NCBI RefSeq assembly: GCF_016744155.1
Contig: NZ_JADGEW010000017.1
Span: 28,598-92,597, forward strand
Origin: Amphritea sp.
GTDB taxonomy: Bacteria > Pseudomonadota > Gammaproteobacteria > Pseudomonadales > Balneatricaceae
Reading direction: 5' to 3'
DNA: 64,000 nt
Shown one piece after another: positions 56,746 through 64,000 of the stretch. The notes under the pieces are model-generated. The model did no database searches. It was given only the letters and a program-made list of their open reading frames with translations, and had not been told where the DNA came from. The stretch's first letter is position 1; each line of letters begins with the position of its first letter. Made by a program: the position numbers and the translations under genes.

Positions 56746-58203
56746 ATGCATACTATAGAAAAGATTGGCGGCACTTCGATGTCTGATTATGTATCGGTTC
56801 GCGATAATATAATTTTAAAATCATCCAATACTGGCAGTCTCTACCAGCGGGTGTTTGTTGTGTCTGCTTATGGTGGAATAACGGACAAGTTGCTGGAACA
56901 TAAGCGGAGCGGACAGCCGGGTGTTTACGGGCTGTTTGCCAGCAGCATTGAAGATCGGAGTTGGCTGTTGGCTCTAGAGCAACTCAAATGTGAAATGTAT
57001 GATCATAATCTATTGTTGTTTGGCAAAGATGAGCTGCTGATCAGGGCTAATAACTTTATAGATGAGCGACTGCAGGATGCGCAAAAATGCCTGACCGACC
57101 TGCACAGCCTGTGCATGCACGGTCATTTCGCACTGGATGCGCATCTTGCAACCGTGCGTGAGATGCTCGCGAGCATTGGTGAGGCCCATAGCGCCTGGAA
57201 TATGGCTGAGCTGCTGCAACGTGATGGTATTAATGCCTGCTACGTCGATCTGACTGGCTGGGATACTGACCGGCATATGTCCCTGGATGACAGGATTAGT
57301 TCTGCTTTCCAGGATATTAATTTAGATACTCAGCTACCAGTGGTTACTGGCTATGCCCATAGCCAGGATGGTCTGATGTCCTCCTTTGATCGCGGTTATA
57401 GTGAAATGATTTTTAGCCGTTTGGCGGTACTGACCAATGCCCGGGAAGCGATCATTCATAAAGAATTTCACCTGAGTAGTGCTGATCCGCGTCTGGTGGG
57501 GGAAGATAATACTGTGCCTATTGGACGCACTAATTACGATGTTGCGGATCAGTTAGCTAATCTGGGAATGGAAGCGATTCATCCGAAAGCGGCTAAGGGG
57601 TTGCGTAAGCATAACGTGCCGTTGCGGGTGAAAAATACCTTCGAGCCAGAACATACGGGAACCCTGATTACCGGAGATTATGTTAGTGATACGCCCCGTG
57701 TCGAGATCATTGCTGGATGCAGAGGCGTCTATGCCCTGGAACTGTTTGATCAGGATATGGCAGGGAGTATTGAAGATTACGACCAGGAGATATTGGGGCT
57801 AATTAAACGCTTTAGGGCACATATTGTATCCAAGGATGTGAATGCTAATACCATCACTCACTATCTGACAACCAATCTAAAAACAGTTAAACGTATCCGG
57901 ACAGCACTGGCCGCACGCTTTCCTGAAGCAGAGTTGGATCAGAAAAAAGTGTCCATCGTTTCAGCTATTGGAAGTGATATGGAGGTACCGGGCATTCTTG
58001 CAAAAGCGGTTTCTGCTCTCGCAGATGGCGGAATCAGTGTGTTGGCAATACATCAGTCGATGCGGCAGGTGGACATGCAGTTTGTGATTGATGAAGCTGA
58101 CTACGATACCGCTGTACAAAGTCTTCATAAGGCGCTGGTAGAGGTGCATGATCATGGTCGGGCGATCTGTCTATCGAGCTACTCCGCACAACGTCTGAGT
58201 TGA
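56746..58203 (+). CDS. ask: Ectoine-type aspartokinase (Ask_Ect)
   Basis: This kinase phosphorylates aspartate and feeds aspartate semialdehyde synthesis. The 485-residue protein begins MHTIEKIGGTSMS, the standard N-terminus of the ectoine-cluster aspartokinase. It contains FDRGYSEMIFSRLA, KEFHLSSADPRLV and two ACT domains in the last 150 residues. A TTG at 56707 is in frame but unneeded, as GAGAG precedes the ATG at 56746. Dedicated cluster copies are known for reduced feedback control, which lets ectoine production outrun amino acid demand. It closes the ect operon 80 bp after ectD. Confidence 0.95.
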   Translation: MHTIEKIGGTSMSDYVSVRDNIILKSSNTGSLYQRVFVVSAYGGITDKLLEHKRSGQPGVYGLFASSIEDRSWLLALEQLKCEMYDHNLLLFGKDELLIRANNFIDERLQDAQKCLTDLHSLCMHGHFALDAHLATVREMLASIGEAHSAWNMAELLQRDGINACYVDLTGWDTDRHMSLDDRISSAFQDINLDTQLPVVTGYAHSQDGLMSSFDRGYSEMIFSRLAVLTNAREAIIHKEFHLSSADPRLVGEDNTVPIGRTNYDVADQLANLGMEAIHPKAAKGLRKHNVPLRVKNTFEPEHTGTLITGDYVSDTPRVEIIAGCRGVYALELFDQDMAGSIEDYDQEILGLIKRFRAHIVSKDVNANTITHYLTTNLKTVKRIRTALAARFPEAELDQKKVSIVSAIGSDMEVPGILAKAVSALADGGISVLAIHQSMRQVDMQFVIDEADYDTAVQSLHKALVEVHDHGRAICLSSYSAQRLS

Positions 58204-58346
58204 ATCTCTAGGTTATTACTTAGCCCAGTGAAAAACCTCCAGTAATCCTATTATTAATGTGGCTAAAGAGAATGCTTATATAGGGTAAGAATAGGGTAAT
58301 CTATTATCTGGCCGTTCAGGTAACGTGCGAATTGGGAGTAGGGTGA

Positions 58347-59696
58347 ATGTCTCAGGTTAATCTGCGTATTGATCAGATCCATGAAGCGATTGAGCGGCAG
58401 GATGATGTGACGCTCAATAACCTGATTTCAGAAGTCAGCGCCAGTGAAACTGCGCGGCTGATTGAGGCGTCAACACCTGAGAATCGCATGGTTATCTGGG
58501 GCTGCCTTGATGTCCAGAAGCGTGCCGGCGTACTTAAAAGTGTCCACGGAAAGGTCCGTCAGTATCTGATCGATAATACCCCTCAGGAAGCGTTACTAGA
58601 CAGCCTGTTTCTGTTGCAGCCTGATGAGCTAGCTGATATTGACGATGACCTTCCCGCTACCGTCATTAATGCGATGATTGCTGCGATGGATGAGCTGCGT
58701 AAAGCTAGATATAACAGGGTTAAACATTATCCAAATAATACTGCGGGTGGACTGATGGACGCTGATGCGACTGCCGTAAGGGCCGATGTGTCGATTCTAT
58801 CAGTCTTACGATATCTCCGGATCTTGCGGAAAAAAGAGGATGAGATGCCCCGCCAGTTGGATAGTTTGATGGTGGTAGATCGGACCAATAAGCTATTGGG
58901 AGTATTACCTCTAAGTGAGATTGTCTCTCTACCAACGGACATACTGGTTGCTGATATTCTGGAACAAAACTTTCAGGCAATTCCGGTGGATGCCAGTCAG
59001 GAACATGTGGCCCGTATCTTTCAGGATTGTGATCTTTTATCTGCCCCGGTTGTCGATCATAATTACCGCTTATTGGGCCGTATTACTATTGATGATGTTG
59101 TCGATGTTATTCAGCAGCAAGCTGATAATAAAATGATGCGCTCGGCGGGTTTGGATACTAATACGGACATGTTTTCGCCTATTATTTCCAGCGCATACAA
59201 GCGTGGTTATTGGTTGGGAATCAACCTTATCACAGCGTTCCTGGCTGCCTGGGTTATAGGTTTATTTGAAGCGGTAATAGAGCAACTGATCGCGCTCGCA
59301 GTCCTTATGCCCGTCGTGGCTAGTATGGGGGGAGTTGCTGGCTCGCAAACGTTGACCATTGTTACTAGAGGTATCGCGCTAAATCAGATCGGCCGTAAGA
59401 ATTTAGCTCAGCTTATTTTTCACGAAGCGTCGGTTGTTTTTCTTAATGGCCTGGTATGGGCGGTTGCGGTAGCAGTGATCGCATTTTATTGGTTTGGTGA
59501 CCCAATATTGGGTATGGTTTTCGGTGTAGCTCTGCTAATTGTGTTGATCACAGGCGTTATCGGAGGGATCTTTATCCCGCTAGTTTTACAGAGAATGTCT
59601 ATAGACCCGGCGGTTGCCGGAAGTGTTGTGTTGACCACGTTTACTGATGCGATAGGATTCTTCTCATTCCTGGGGCTGGCAGCAATATTTATTTAA
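58347..59696 (+). CDS. mgtE: MgtE family magnesium transporter
   Basis: The 449-residue protein has the MgtE layout: an N-terminal superhelical domain (1-125), a CBS pair (130-255) and five membrane helices (285-449). The pore signature PVVASMGGVAGSQTLTIVTRG is present, with Val where some members have Asn (GGNAG), a common variant in proteobacteria as I recall. The CBS and N domains sense cytosolic magnesium and close the pore. The ATG at 58347 follows GGGAGTAGGGTGA. It is separated from the ect operon by 143 bp. Confidence 0.92.
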   Translation: MSQVNLRIDQIHEAIERQDDVTLNNLISEVSASETARLIEASTPENRMVIWGCLDVQKRAGVLKSVHGKVRQYLIDNTPQEALLDSLFLLQPDELADIDDDLPATVINAMIAAMDELRKARYNRVKHYPNNTAGGLMDADATAVRADVSILSVLRYLRILRKKEDEMPRQLDSLMVVDRTNKLLGVLPLSEIVSLPTDILVADILEQNFQAIPVDASQEHVARIFQDCDLLSAPVVDHNYRLLGRITIDDVVDVIQQQADNKMMRSAGLDTNTDMFSPIISSAYKRGYWLGINLITAFLAAWVIGLFEAVIEQLIALAVLMPVVASMGGVAGSQTLTIVTRGIALNQIGRKNLAQLIFHEASVVFLNGLVWAVAVAVIAFYWFGDPILGMVFGVALLIVLITGVIGGIFIPLVLQRMSIDPAVAGSVVLTTFTDAIGFFSFLGLAAIFI

Positions 59697-59777
59697 GACT
59701 AAAGCGGTCAGGTGTCAGGTTAATAAGTCCTTTTGTTGGCCAAGGGGATGCTTAGCAGGTCTGAATCAATGTGAGAG

Positions 59778-62700
59778 CTAAATGGCAGGGCTGTTCTTTG
59801 ACGCTTTTTCAGTCAGTAGCGTGATTAACAGATCTTCGGACATCGGTTTGGCAAGCAGGTAGCCCTGTATCATCGGTGAGCCATACTGGCGAAGAAGATC
59901 AAGTTGACCTTGAGTTTCAACACCTTCCACGACTGTTTTCAAGGATAACGAACTGGCTAATGAGAGTATTCCTGATACTAATGCTCGGTCTTGACTATTT
60001 TCTTCCAACTCATCAATAAAGGATTTATCAATTTTTAATCGTTGAATCGGGTATTTTTTCAGGTAGCTTAGTGAAGAGTAGCCGGTACCAAAATCATCCA
60101 CTGCGATATCAATACCTTTTGAAGTTAGTGTTTCGAGCTGTGAATAAATCTTCTCCTGATCTAACAAAAGAATGCTTTCTGTAATTTCAATGATTAAAGC
60201 CGCCCCATCCAGCTTATTTTCAGCCAGTTCGTGGGTGAATATTTCAACTACATTGTCTCTGAGAAACTGAGAACCGGAGATGTTGATACTTACTTTGGGT
60301 GTCAATGGTGAGCTAACGCTGAGCCGTTTAGCAAACGCGCATGCTTCATGGGTGACCCATTTCCCAATGCTGTGAATCAAAGCAGATTCCTCTGCTAAAG
60401 GTATAAACTCAAGAGGGTAGATAATGCCCCGGTCAGGGTGAAGCCATCGGATCAGAGCTTCTACTGACTCAATCTGCTTCCCGTCCGCTGACCAGATCGG
60501 CTGGTACAATAGATAAAATTCATCTCTTTTCAGCGCTTTATAGATGTCCTGTTCGAGCATGCTACGCTGTTTTGAATCTTCGTTCAGGGTTTGATTAAAG
60601 TATTCGTGGGTATTGCGGCCTTTTGCTTTTGCTTTGTACATCGCATTATCTGCATTCAGCACAAGCCTCTCTTTGGTTAAGCCGTTTTCGGGATAGATAG
60701 CAATGCCTATGCTACAGGATATGTAGGCTTCGTTACCTTCCAATATAAAGGGGCTGGCAAGAGATTTAAGTGCGTTCTTAGCGATTTTTTCTACCGTTGA
60801 GACTTTGTCCAGCTCCTGAACAATGATGGCAAATTCATCTCCCCCAAGTCGGGCGACGGTATCGGTTTTGCGAACACAGGAGGTTAGCCGTTCTGATACC
60901 TGTTTAAGCAACAGGTCTCCGGCATAATGACCGAAAGTATCGTTCACATATTTAAACCGGTCCAGGTCGATATAAAGTAGAGCTGCCTTAGTGCTGCTTC
61001 GTTCTGAGAACACCAGAGCTTGTTTTAACCGGTCATCGAAAAGGTGTCTGTTAGGTAGCCCGGTAAGGCTGTCATAGTTTGCCTGGTGAATGATGACAGC
61101 TTCATCATGTTTGCGCTTAGTAATATCGCTGAACAGGGCCACATAGCCTTCGAATGTTCCTTCAAGATCATAGCGGGAAGAAATCATCAGCCATTGCGGA
61201 TAGAGTTCGCCGTTCTTTCGCTGATTCCAGATTTCACCTTCCCAGGCATGATCTCTGTCTAGCTGGGTATAAATTTCTGCATAAAAGTCGGGGCCATGCT
61301 TCTCAGATTTTAAAAGGGAAGGGGTTTTTCTCAGGACTTCAGATTCTTCATATCCGGTTATCTGCTCAAAGGCTCGGTTAACCATCTGAATTCTGTTGTG
61401 CTGATCGGTAATCATGATCCCTTCGGCCGCCACACTGAATACATCCGAAGCCAGTCGAAGCTTTTCCTGAGCTTCCTTTTCATCTGTGATAGGTTGTTTA
61501 AGCGCGATGTAATGGGTTATCTCCCCTGCTTCATTTATGAGTGGTCCAATGGAAGACCTTTCCCAGTAAAGAGAGCCATCTTTATGTTTGTTATGAAACT
61601 CTCCGTGCCAAGTCTGACCGGCTGTCAGAACTTGCCACATCTCAATGTATTCCTTATCCGATGTCTCATTTGACTTGAATATTCGAGGGTTGCGGCCAAT
61701 GACTTCTTCTTTCCGATAACCGGTGACTATTTCAAAGCACTCGTTAACGTATTCGATGCTGCCCCCGGGATCTGTGATCACAATAACAGTGGGGCTGTGC
61801 TCCACTACTTCAGATAAGAGATGTACTTCCTCCTGCATCTCCAGGGCTCTCTGACCGTTGCGAACCAGAACTAGTGCACCGGTAATCAGAGTGATAACGG
61901 CCCCCAATAGTACCAGTAGCAGGTTGCGCTTTTGTTCTAACCACAGCATCAGTGAACCCTTATGGCTAACCACGATTGAGACAGCCAGAGGGTATTTTGT
62001 TAACAGCCGGGTAGCGGTAGTGCTGGTGGGGAGAGTGTCATAGTAGAGGTTGTCGGCTCTGCCTTCATCGGCATCATCGGCCAAAATCTTTTCAAGGTGC
62101 GGGAGTACATGTTGACGGTTGGGGCCATAAAGGCCTTTCTGTAGTAGTGACTCGCCAGAAAGATCGGTTAGATAAACACTATCTCTCTTTTCAAGGTTAA
62201 GGTTGGCGATATAGCGATGCACATAGCTGGGGTTAAACGCAGCGACGATGAGTAATCTTTCACCGGCCTTGTTCTTTGATTCGAAGGCGATCGGGATGAG
62301 TTTACGCCGGTTTGATTCCTCCGGAAATCTTCCTTCCAAAGGTAAAAACCGGCCCTTTAAAGTGTTGCCTATTATTAGGCCAAGAGAGTAATAGCTCTTT
62401 CGTGAAGCATGAAACCCGAGGATGTTAAGGTTTATATTAACCGGAGATGTTCTTTGAGTATCAAGGATGGTCTCCTGTCCTTTGATAATAATAATCTGTC
62501 TAAGCTGGGGAGCAAACTTAAGGATTTTAAGGGATCGTTGGCGCACTTTAGACAGGTGCTCAGGATCAAGGCCTCCGTCTATCAAGTCGTCGGACAGAGA
62601 GACCAAACTGATCTCCATACCTTCGAGCGTTCGGGTTATTGTGCCTTCGATCATTCGCGCATAAAGTGCCGCTCTTTCATTTCTCTCTTCTATGCTCTGG

Positions 62701-62807
62701 ATAAAGCTGAACCAGAGAACGGCGATAATAAGAAGACAAGAACATACAACGCCCCCATATACCCATTTGGCGAAAGAGGGGGGCTTCTTTGCAAGACTAC
62801 TGTGCAT
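59778..62807 (-). CDS. Membrane PAS-PAS-GGDEF-EAL cyclic-di-GMP protein
   Basis: The 1,009-residue protein has two membrane helices (about 15-36 and 308-330) enclosing a periplasmic sensor domain. Two PAS domains follow (about 335-455 and 458-575). The GGDEF domain (580-745) has an intact active site, RLGGDEFAII, and an inhibitory RxxD site (RKTD) five residues before it. The EAL domain (755-1000) keeps ESVEALIRWLHP, IEITES, DDFGTGYSSL, KIDKSF and VEGVET. Both synthesis and breakdown of c-di-GMP are therefore possible. It is divergent from a solute-binding protein gene that might supply its signal. A link to the adhesin is only a speculation. Confidence 0.95.
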   Translation of the reverse strand: MHSSLAKKPPSFAKWVYGGVVCSCLLIIAVLWFSFIQSIEERNERAALYARMIEGTITRTLEGMEISLVSLSDDLIDGGLDPEHLSKVRQRSLKILKFAPQLRQIIIIKGQETILDTQRTSPVNINLNILGFHASRKSYYSLGLIIGNTLKGRFLPLEGRFPEESNRRKLIPIAFESKNKAGERLLIVAAFNPSYVHRYIANLNLEKRDSVYLTDLSGESLLQKGLYGPNRQHVLPHLEKILADDADEGRADNLYYDTLPTSTTATRLLTKYPLAVSIVVSHKGSLMLWLEQKRNLLLVLLGAVITLITGALVLVRNGQRALEMQEEVHLLSEVVEHSPTVIVITDPGGSIEYVNECFEIVTGYRKEEVIGRNPRIFKSNETSDKEYIEMWQVLTAGQTWHGEFHNKHKDGSLYWERSSIGPLINEAGEITHYIALKQPITDEKEAQEKLRLASDVFSVAAEGIMITDQHNRIQMVNRAFEQITGYEESEVLRKTPSLLKSEKHGPDFYAEIYTQLDRDHAWEGEIWNQRKNGELYPQWLMISSRYDLEGTFEGYVALFSDITKRKHDEAVIIHQANYDSLTGLPNRHLFDDRLKQALVFSERSSTKAALLYIDLDRFKYVNDTFGHYAGDLLLKQVSERLTSCVRKTDTVARLGGDEFAIIVQELDKVSTVEKIAKNALKSLASPFILEGNEAYISCSIGIAIYPENGLTKERLVLNADNAMYKAKAKGRNTHEYFNQTLNEDSKQRSMLEQDIYKALKRDEFYLLYQPIWSADGKQIESVEALIRWLHPDRGIIYPLEFIPLAEESALIHSIGKWVTHEACAFAKRLSVSSPLTPKVSINISGSQFLRDNVVEIFTHELAENKLDGAALIIEITESILLLDQEKIYSQLETLTSKGIDIAVDDFGTGYSSLSYLKKYPIQRLKIDKSFIDELEENSQDRALVSGILSLASSLSLKTVVEGVETQGQLDLLRQYGSPMIQGYLLAKPMSEDLLITLLTEKASKNSPAI

Positions 62808-62927
62808 AGAAATTACAACTCACATCAAAGAAGCGGAACAAATCAGCTTTAACTCAGTTTAAAGCTTGAAATGAATGAGCACATCGAAGTTAATTGACCT
62901 TCGACAGAAAAATCGGACGTTAAAACC

Positions 62928-63728
62928 ATGACCAATCGCTTTAAAATCACTCTCTTAATCTTATTATCCCTGCTGGCGTCCACAATTAACAGCGCAATTG
63001 CCAGCGAGCGTTCTGAGAATATAATTGCTGTAGGTGAGGTGAAAGTCTGTATCTGGCCTGGTTATTTTGCAATCAGTTACCGTAACCCTCGTACGCAAAA
63101 GCTGGAAGGTATCGATATTGATATGGCCCATGAGTTGGCTAATACCCTTGGCGTTAAACTGACCTTTGTTGAAAGCTCTTTTTCACAGCTGGTGAGCAAC
63201 CTCAAAAGTAATACCTGTGATATCGCTATGCACGGTGTAGGTATCAGGGATAGCCGAAAACCCCATATGGAGTTTTCACAGCCTTATCTGGCTAGCGGCA
63301 TTTACGCGGTGGGTACTAAAGATAACAGGGGGATAAATAGTTGGGATGAGATAGATCAGGAGGGCGTTATTGCTGTTGTTCAGAAGGGCACCTATATGGA
63401 GCCGGTGGTAAAAAAGAAATTCAAAAAAGCTGAGATATCAGTCGTTGATAGCTTCAAGGCTCGTGAACAGGAAGTGATGAGTGGTAGAGCCGACGTATTC
63501 ATGACTGATTTCCCCTACGGTAAGAGAATGGTCACTCTCACGGAATGGGCAGTACTACTTTCCCCTGAACAGCCTTTTGCAAAGACAGGCTATGCCTATG
63601 CTGTACCAAAAGGGGAGCTGGCGTGGCTGAAAGAGGTGGATGACTTTTTGAATGCTATGAAGAAAACGGGCAAACTTTACCAGTTTGCTGAAAAGCACGG
63701 GTTGAGTGAAATCGTTGTTAAAGATTAG
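62928..63728 (+). CDS. Family 3 periplasmic solute-binding protein
   Basis: The 266-residue protein has a signal peptide (residues 1-25) and a family 3 solute-binding fold: LEGIDIDMAHELANTLGVKLTFVE, SNTCDIAMHGVGIRDSRKPHMEFS and VVQKGTYMEPVVKKKFK. Members bind amino acids or other small molecules. No ABC permease or ATPase genes are adjacent. The gene is divergent from the GGDEF-EAL protein with a 120-bp shared promoter region, so it may act as a sensor partner rather than in transport. This is inference. Confidence 0.9.
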   Translation: MTNRFKITLLILLSLLASTINSAIASERSENIIAVGEVKVCIWPGYFAISYRNPRTQKLEGIDIDMAHELANTLGVKLTFVESSFSQLVSNLKSNTCDIAMHGVGIRDSRKPHMEFSQPYLASGIYAVGTKDNRGINSWDEIDQEGVIAVVQKGTYMEPVVKKKFKKAEISVVDSFKAREQEVMSGRADVFMTDFPYGKRMVTLTEWAVLLSPEQPFAKTGYAYAVPKGELAWLKEVDDFLNAMKKTGKLYQFAEKHGLSEIVVKD

Positions 63729-63787
63729 TTATTAGATAGCGCTAGTTTTGAATAGGTAGTTATTGGCCTGTAGACACTGATTATAAA

Positions 63788-63820
63788 AAGGCTGATGCAT
63801 TGCGCATCAGCCTTTTTTTT
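63788..63820. terminator. Bidirectional terminator between the binding protein and tolC
   Basis: AAAGGCTGATGC pairs with GCATCAGCCTTT around ATTGC... and is flanked by A and T runs, so it can serve both converging genes. Confidence 0.92.
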
Positions 63821-63828
63821 TGCCAGGG

Positions 63829-64000
63829 TTACTTAGCGGTTAACCATTGATCCAGACCAATAATATCGTCTGGATTTAGCGTGCCAATCTGTTGCTTAAA
63901 GTTGAACAGGTTCTGGATGTAGTCATACCGGGCGTTAGCGTAGTCCCGTAGAGAACTATAAAGTTGCTGCTCTGCCTGTAAAACATCAACCACATTTCGG
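63829..64000 (-). CDS. tolC: TolC outer membrane protein (3' end)
   Basis: The minus-strand frame is open to the window edge and encodes the last 56 residues of a TolC-family protein: RNVVDVLQAEQQLYSSLRDY, ARYDYIQNLFNFKQQIG and a tail GLDQWLTAK. The RNVVDVLxAxxxLY pattern is the classic second-repeat motif of TolC. It is closer to housekeeping TolC than the island protein at 9676. The start lies outside the window. Confidence 0.9.
   Translation of the reverse strand, partial: RNVVDVLQAEQQLYSSLRDYANARYDYIQNLFNFKQQIGTLNPDDIIGLDQWLTAK

Overview
The window looks like chromosome from a marine, halotolerant, sulfur-oxidising gammaproteobacterium, most likely in or near Oceanospirillaceae/Oceanospirillales. 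This is inferred from gene content: sox thiosulfate oxidation, an ectoine/hydroxyectoine cluster with its own aspartokinase, a Zrg-type zinc uptake operon, and EpmC, SrkA and TrmA proteins that resemble the enterobacterial ones. No rRNA, tRNA, CRISPR array, intact transposase or prophage was seen.

Layout. 1-2.8 kb: end of a sox operon (soxA 3' end, soxK, soxB). 2.9-4.1 kb: a lipoprotein and epmC. 4.1-5.8 kb (minus): copper delivery set (PCuAC, Sco, a membrane-anchored FixH-like protein). 6.0-9.06 kb: small zinc ribbon protein, dGTPase-like HD protein, YciH/SUI1, a 41-residue membrane protein, and a retropepsin-like protein closed by a strong terminator. 9.1-32.1 kb: a type I secretion island containing a TolC-like protein, a giant Calx-beta/RTX adhesin of about 5,840 residues, an ABC exporter and an HlyD-type adaptor. 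Both sides carry diverged copies of the same host sequence (end of the retropepsin gene, terminator, end of a MTHFR-like gene), so the insertion boundary can be read directly. 32.2-38 kb: MTHFR-like gene, DUF1285 gene, a repeat element that supplies the stop codon of srkA, then srkA, a CYTH phosphatase gene and metG. 38.2-44.3 kb: HDOD protein, trmA, a 26-codon leader ORF and a three-domain Aas-like acyltransferase. 44.5-45.7 kb: ppk2 and a small unknown partner. 45.8-49 kb: zinc uptake operon behind a convincing Zur box. 49.2-52.5 kb: mrp/apbC, dcd and two uncharacterised genes. 52.5-58.2 kb: ectR divergent from ectABCD-ask, with a frameshifted mini-cupin between ectB and ectC. 58.3-64 kb: mgtE, a PAS-PAS-GGDEF-EAL protein divergent from a family 3 solute-binding protein, and the 3' end of a second tolC gene.

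How the parts work together. The secretion island is self-contained: outer membrane channel, substrate, ATPase and adaptor lie in one direction and in an order suitable for co-expression. The ect cluster encodes the whole path from aspartate activation to 5-hydroxyectoine. The zinc operon combines a His/Glu-rich periplasmic protein with a MacB/LolCDE-like ABC pair and a DUF3299 protein. The points most worth a second look are the island boundary, the frameshifted mini-cupin, the repeat element at srkA, the leader ORF before the Aas-like gene and the unusual domains inside the adhesin. All coordinates and alignments were read by eye; percentages and repeat counts are approximate.
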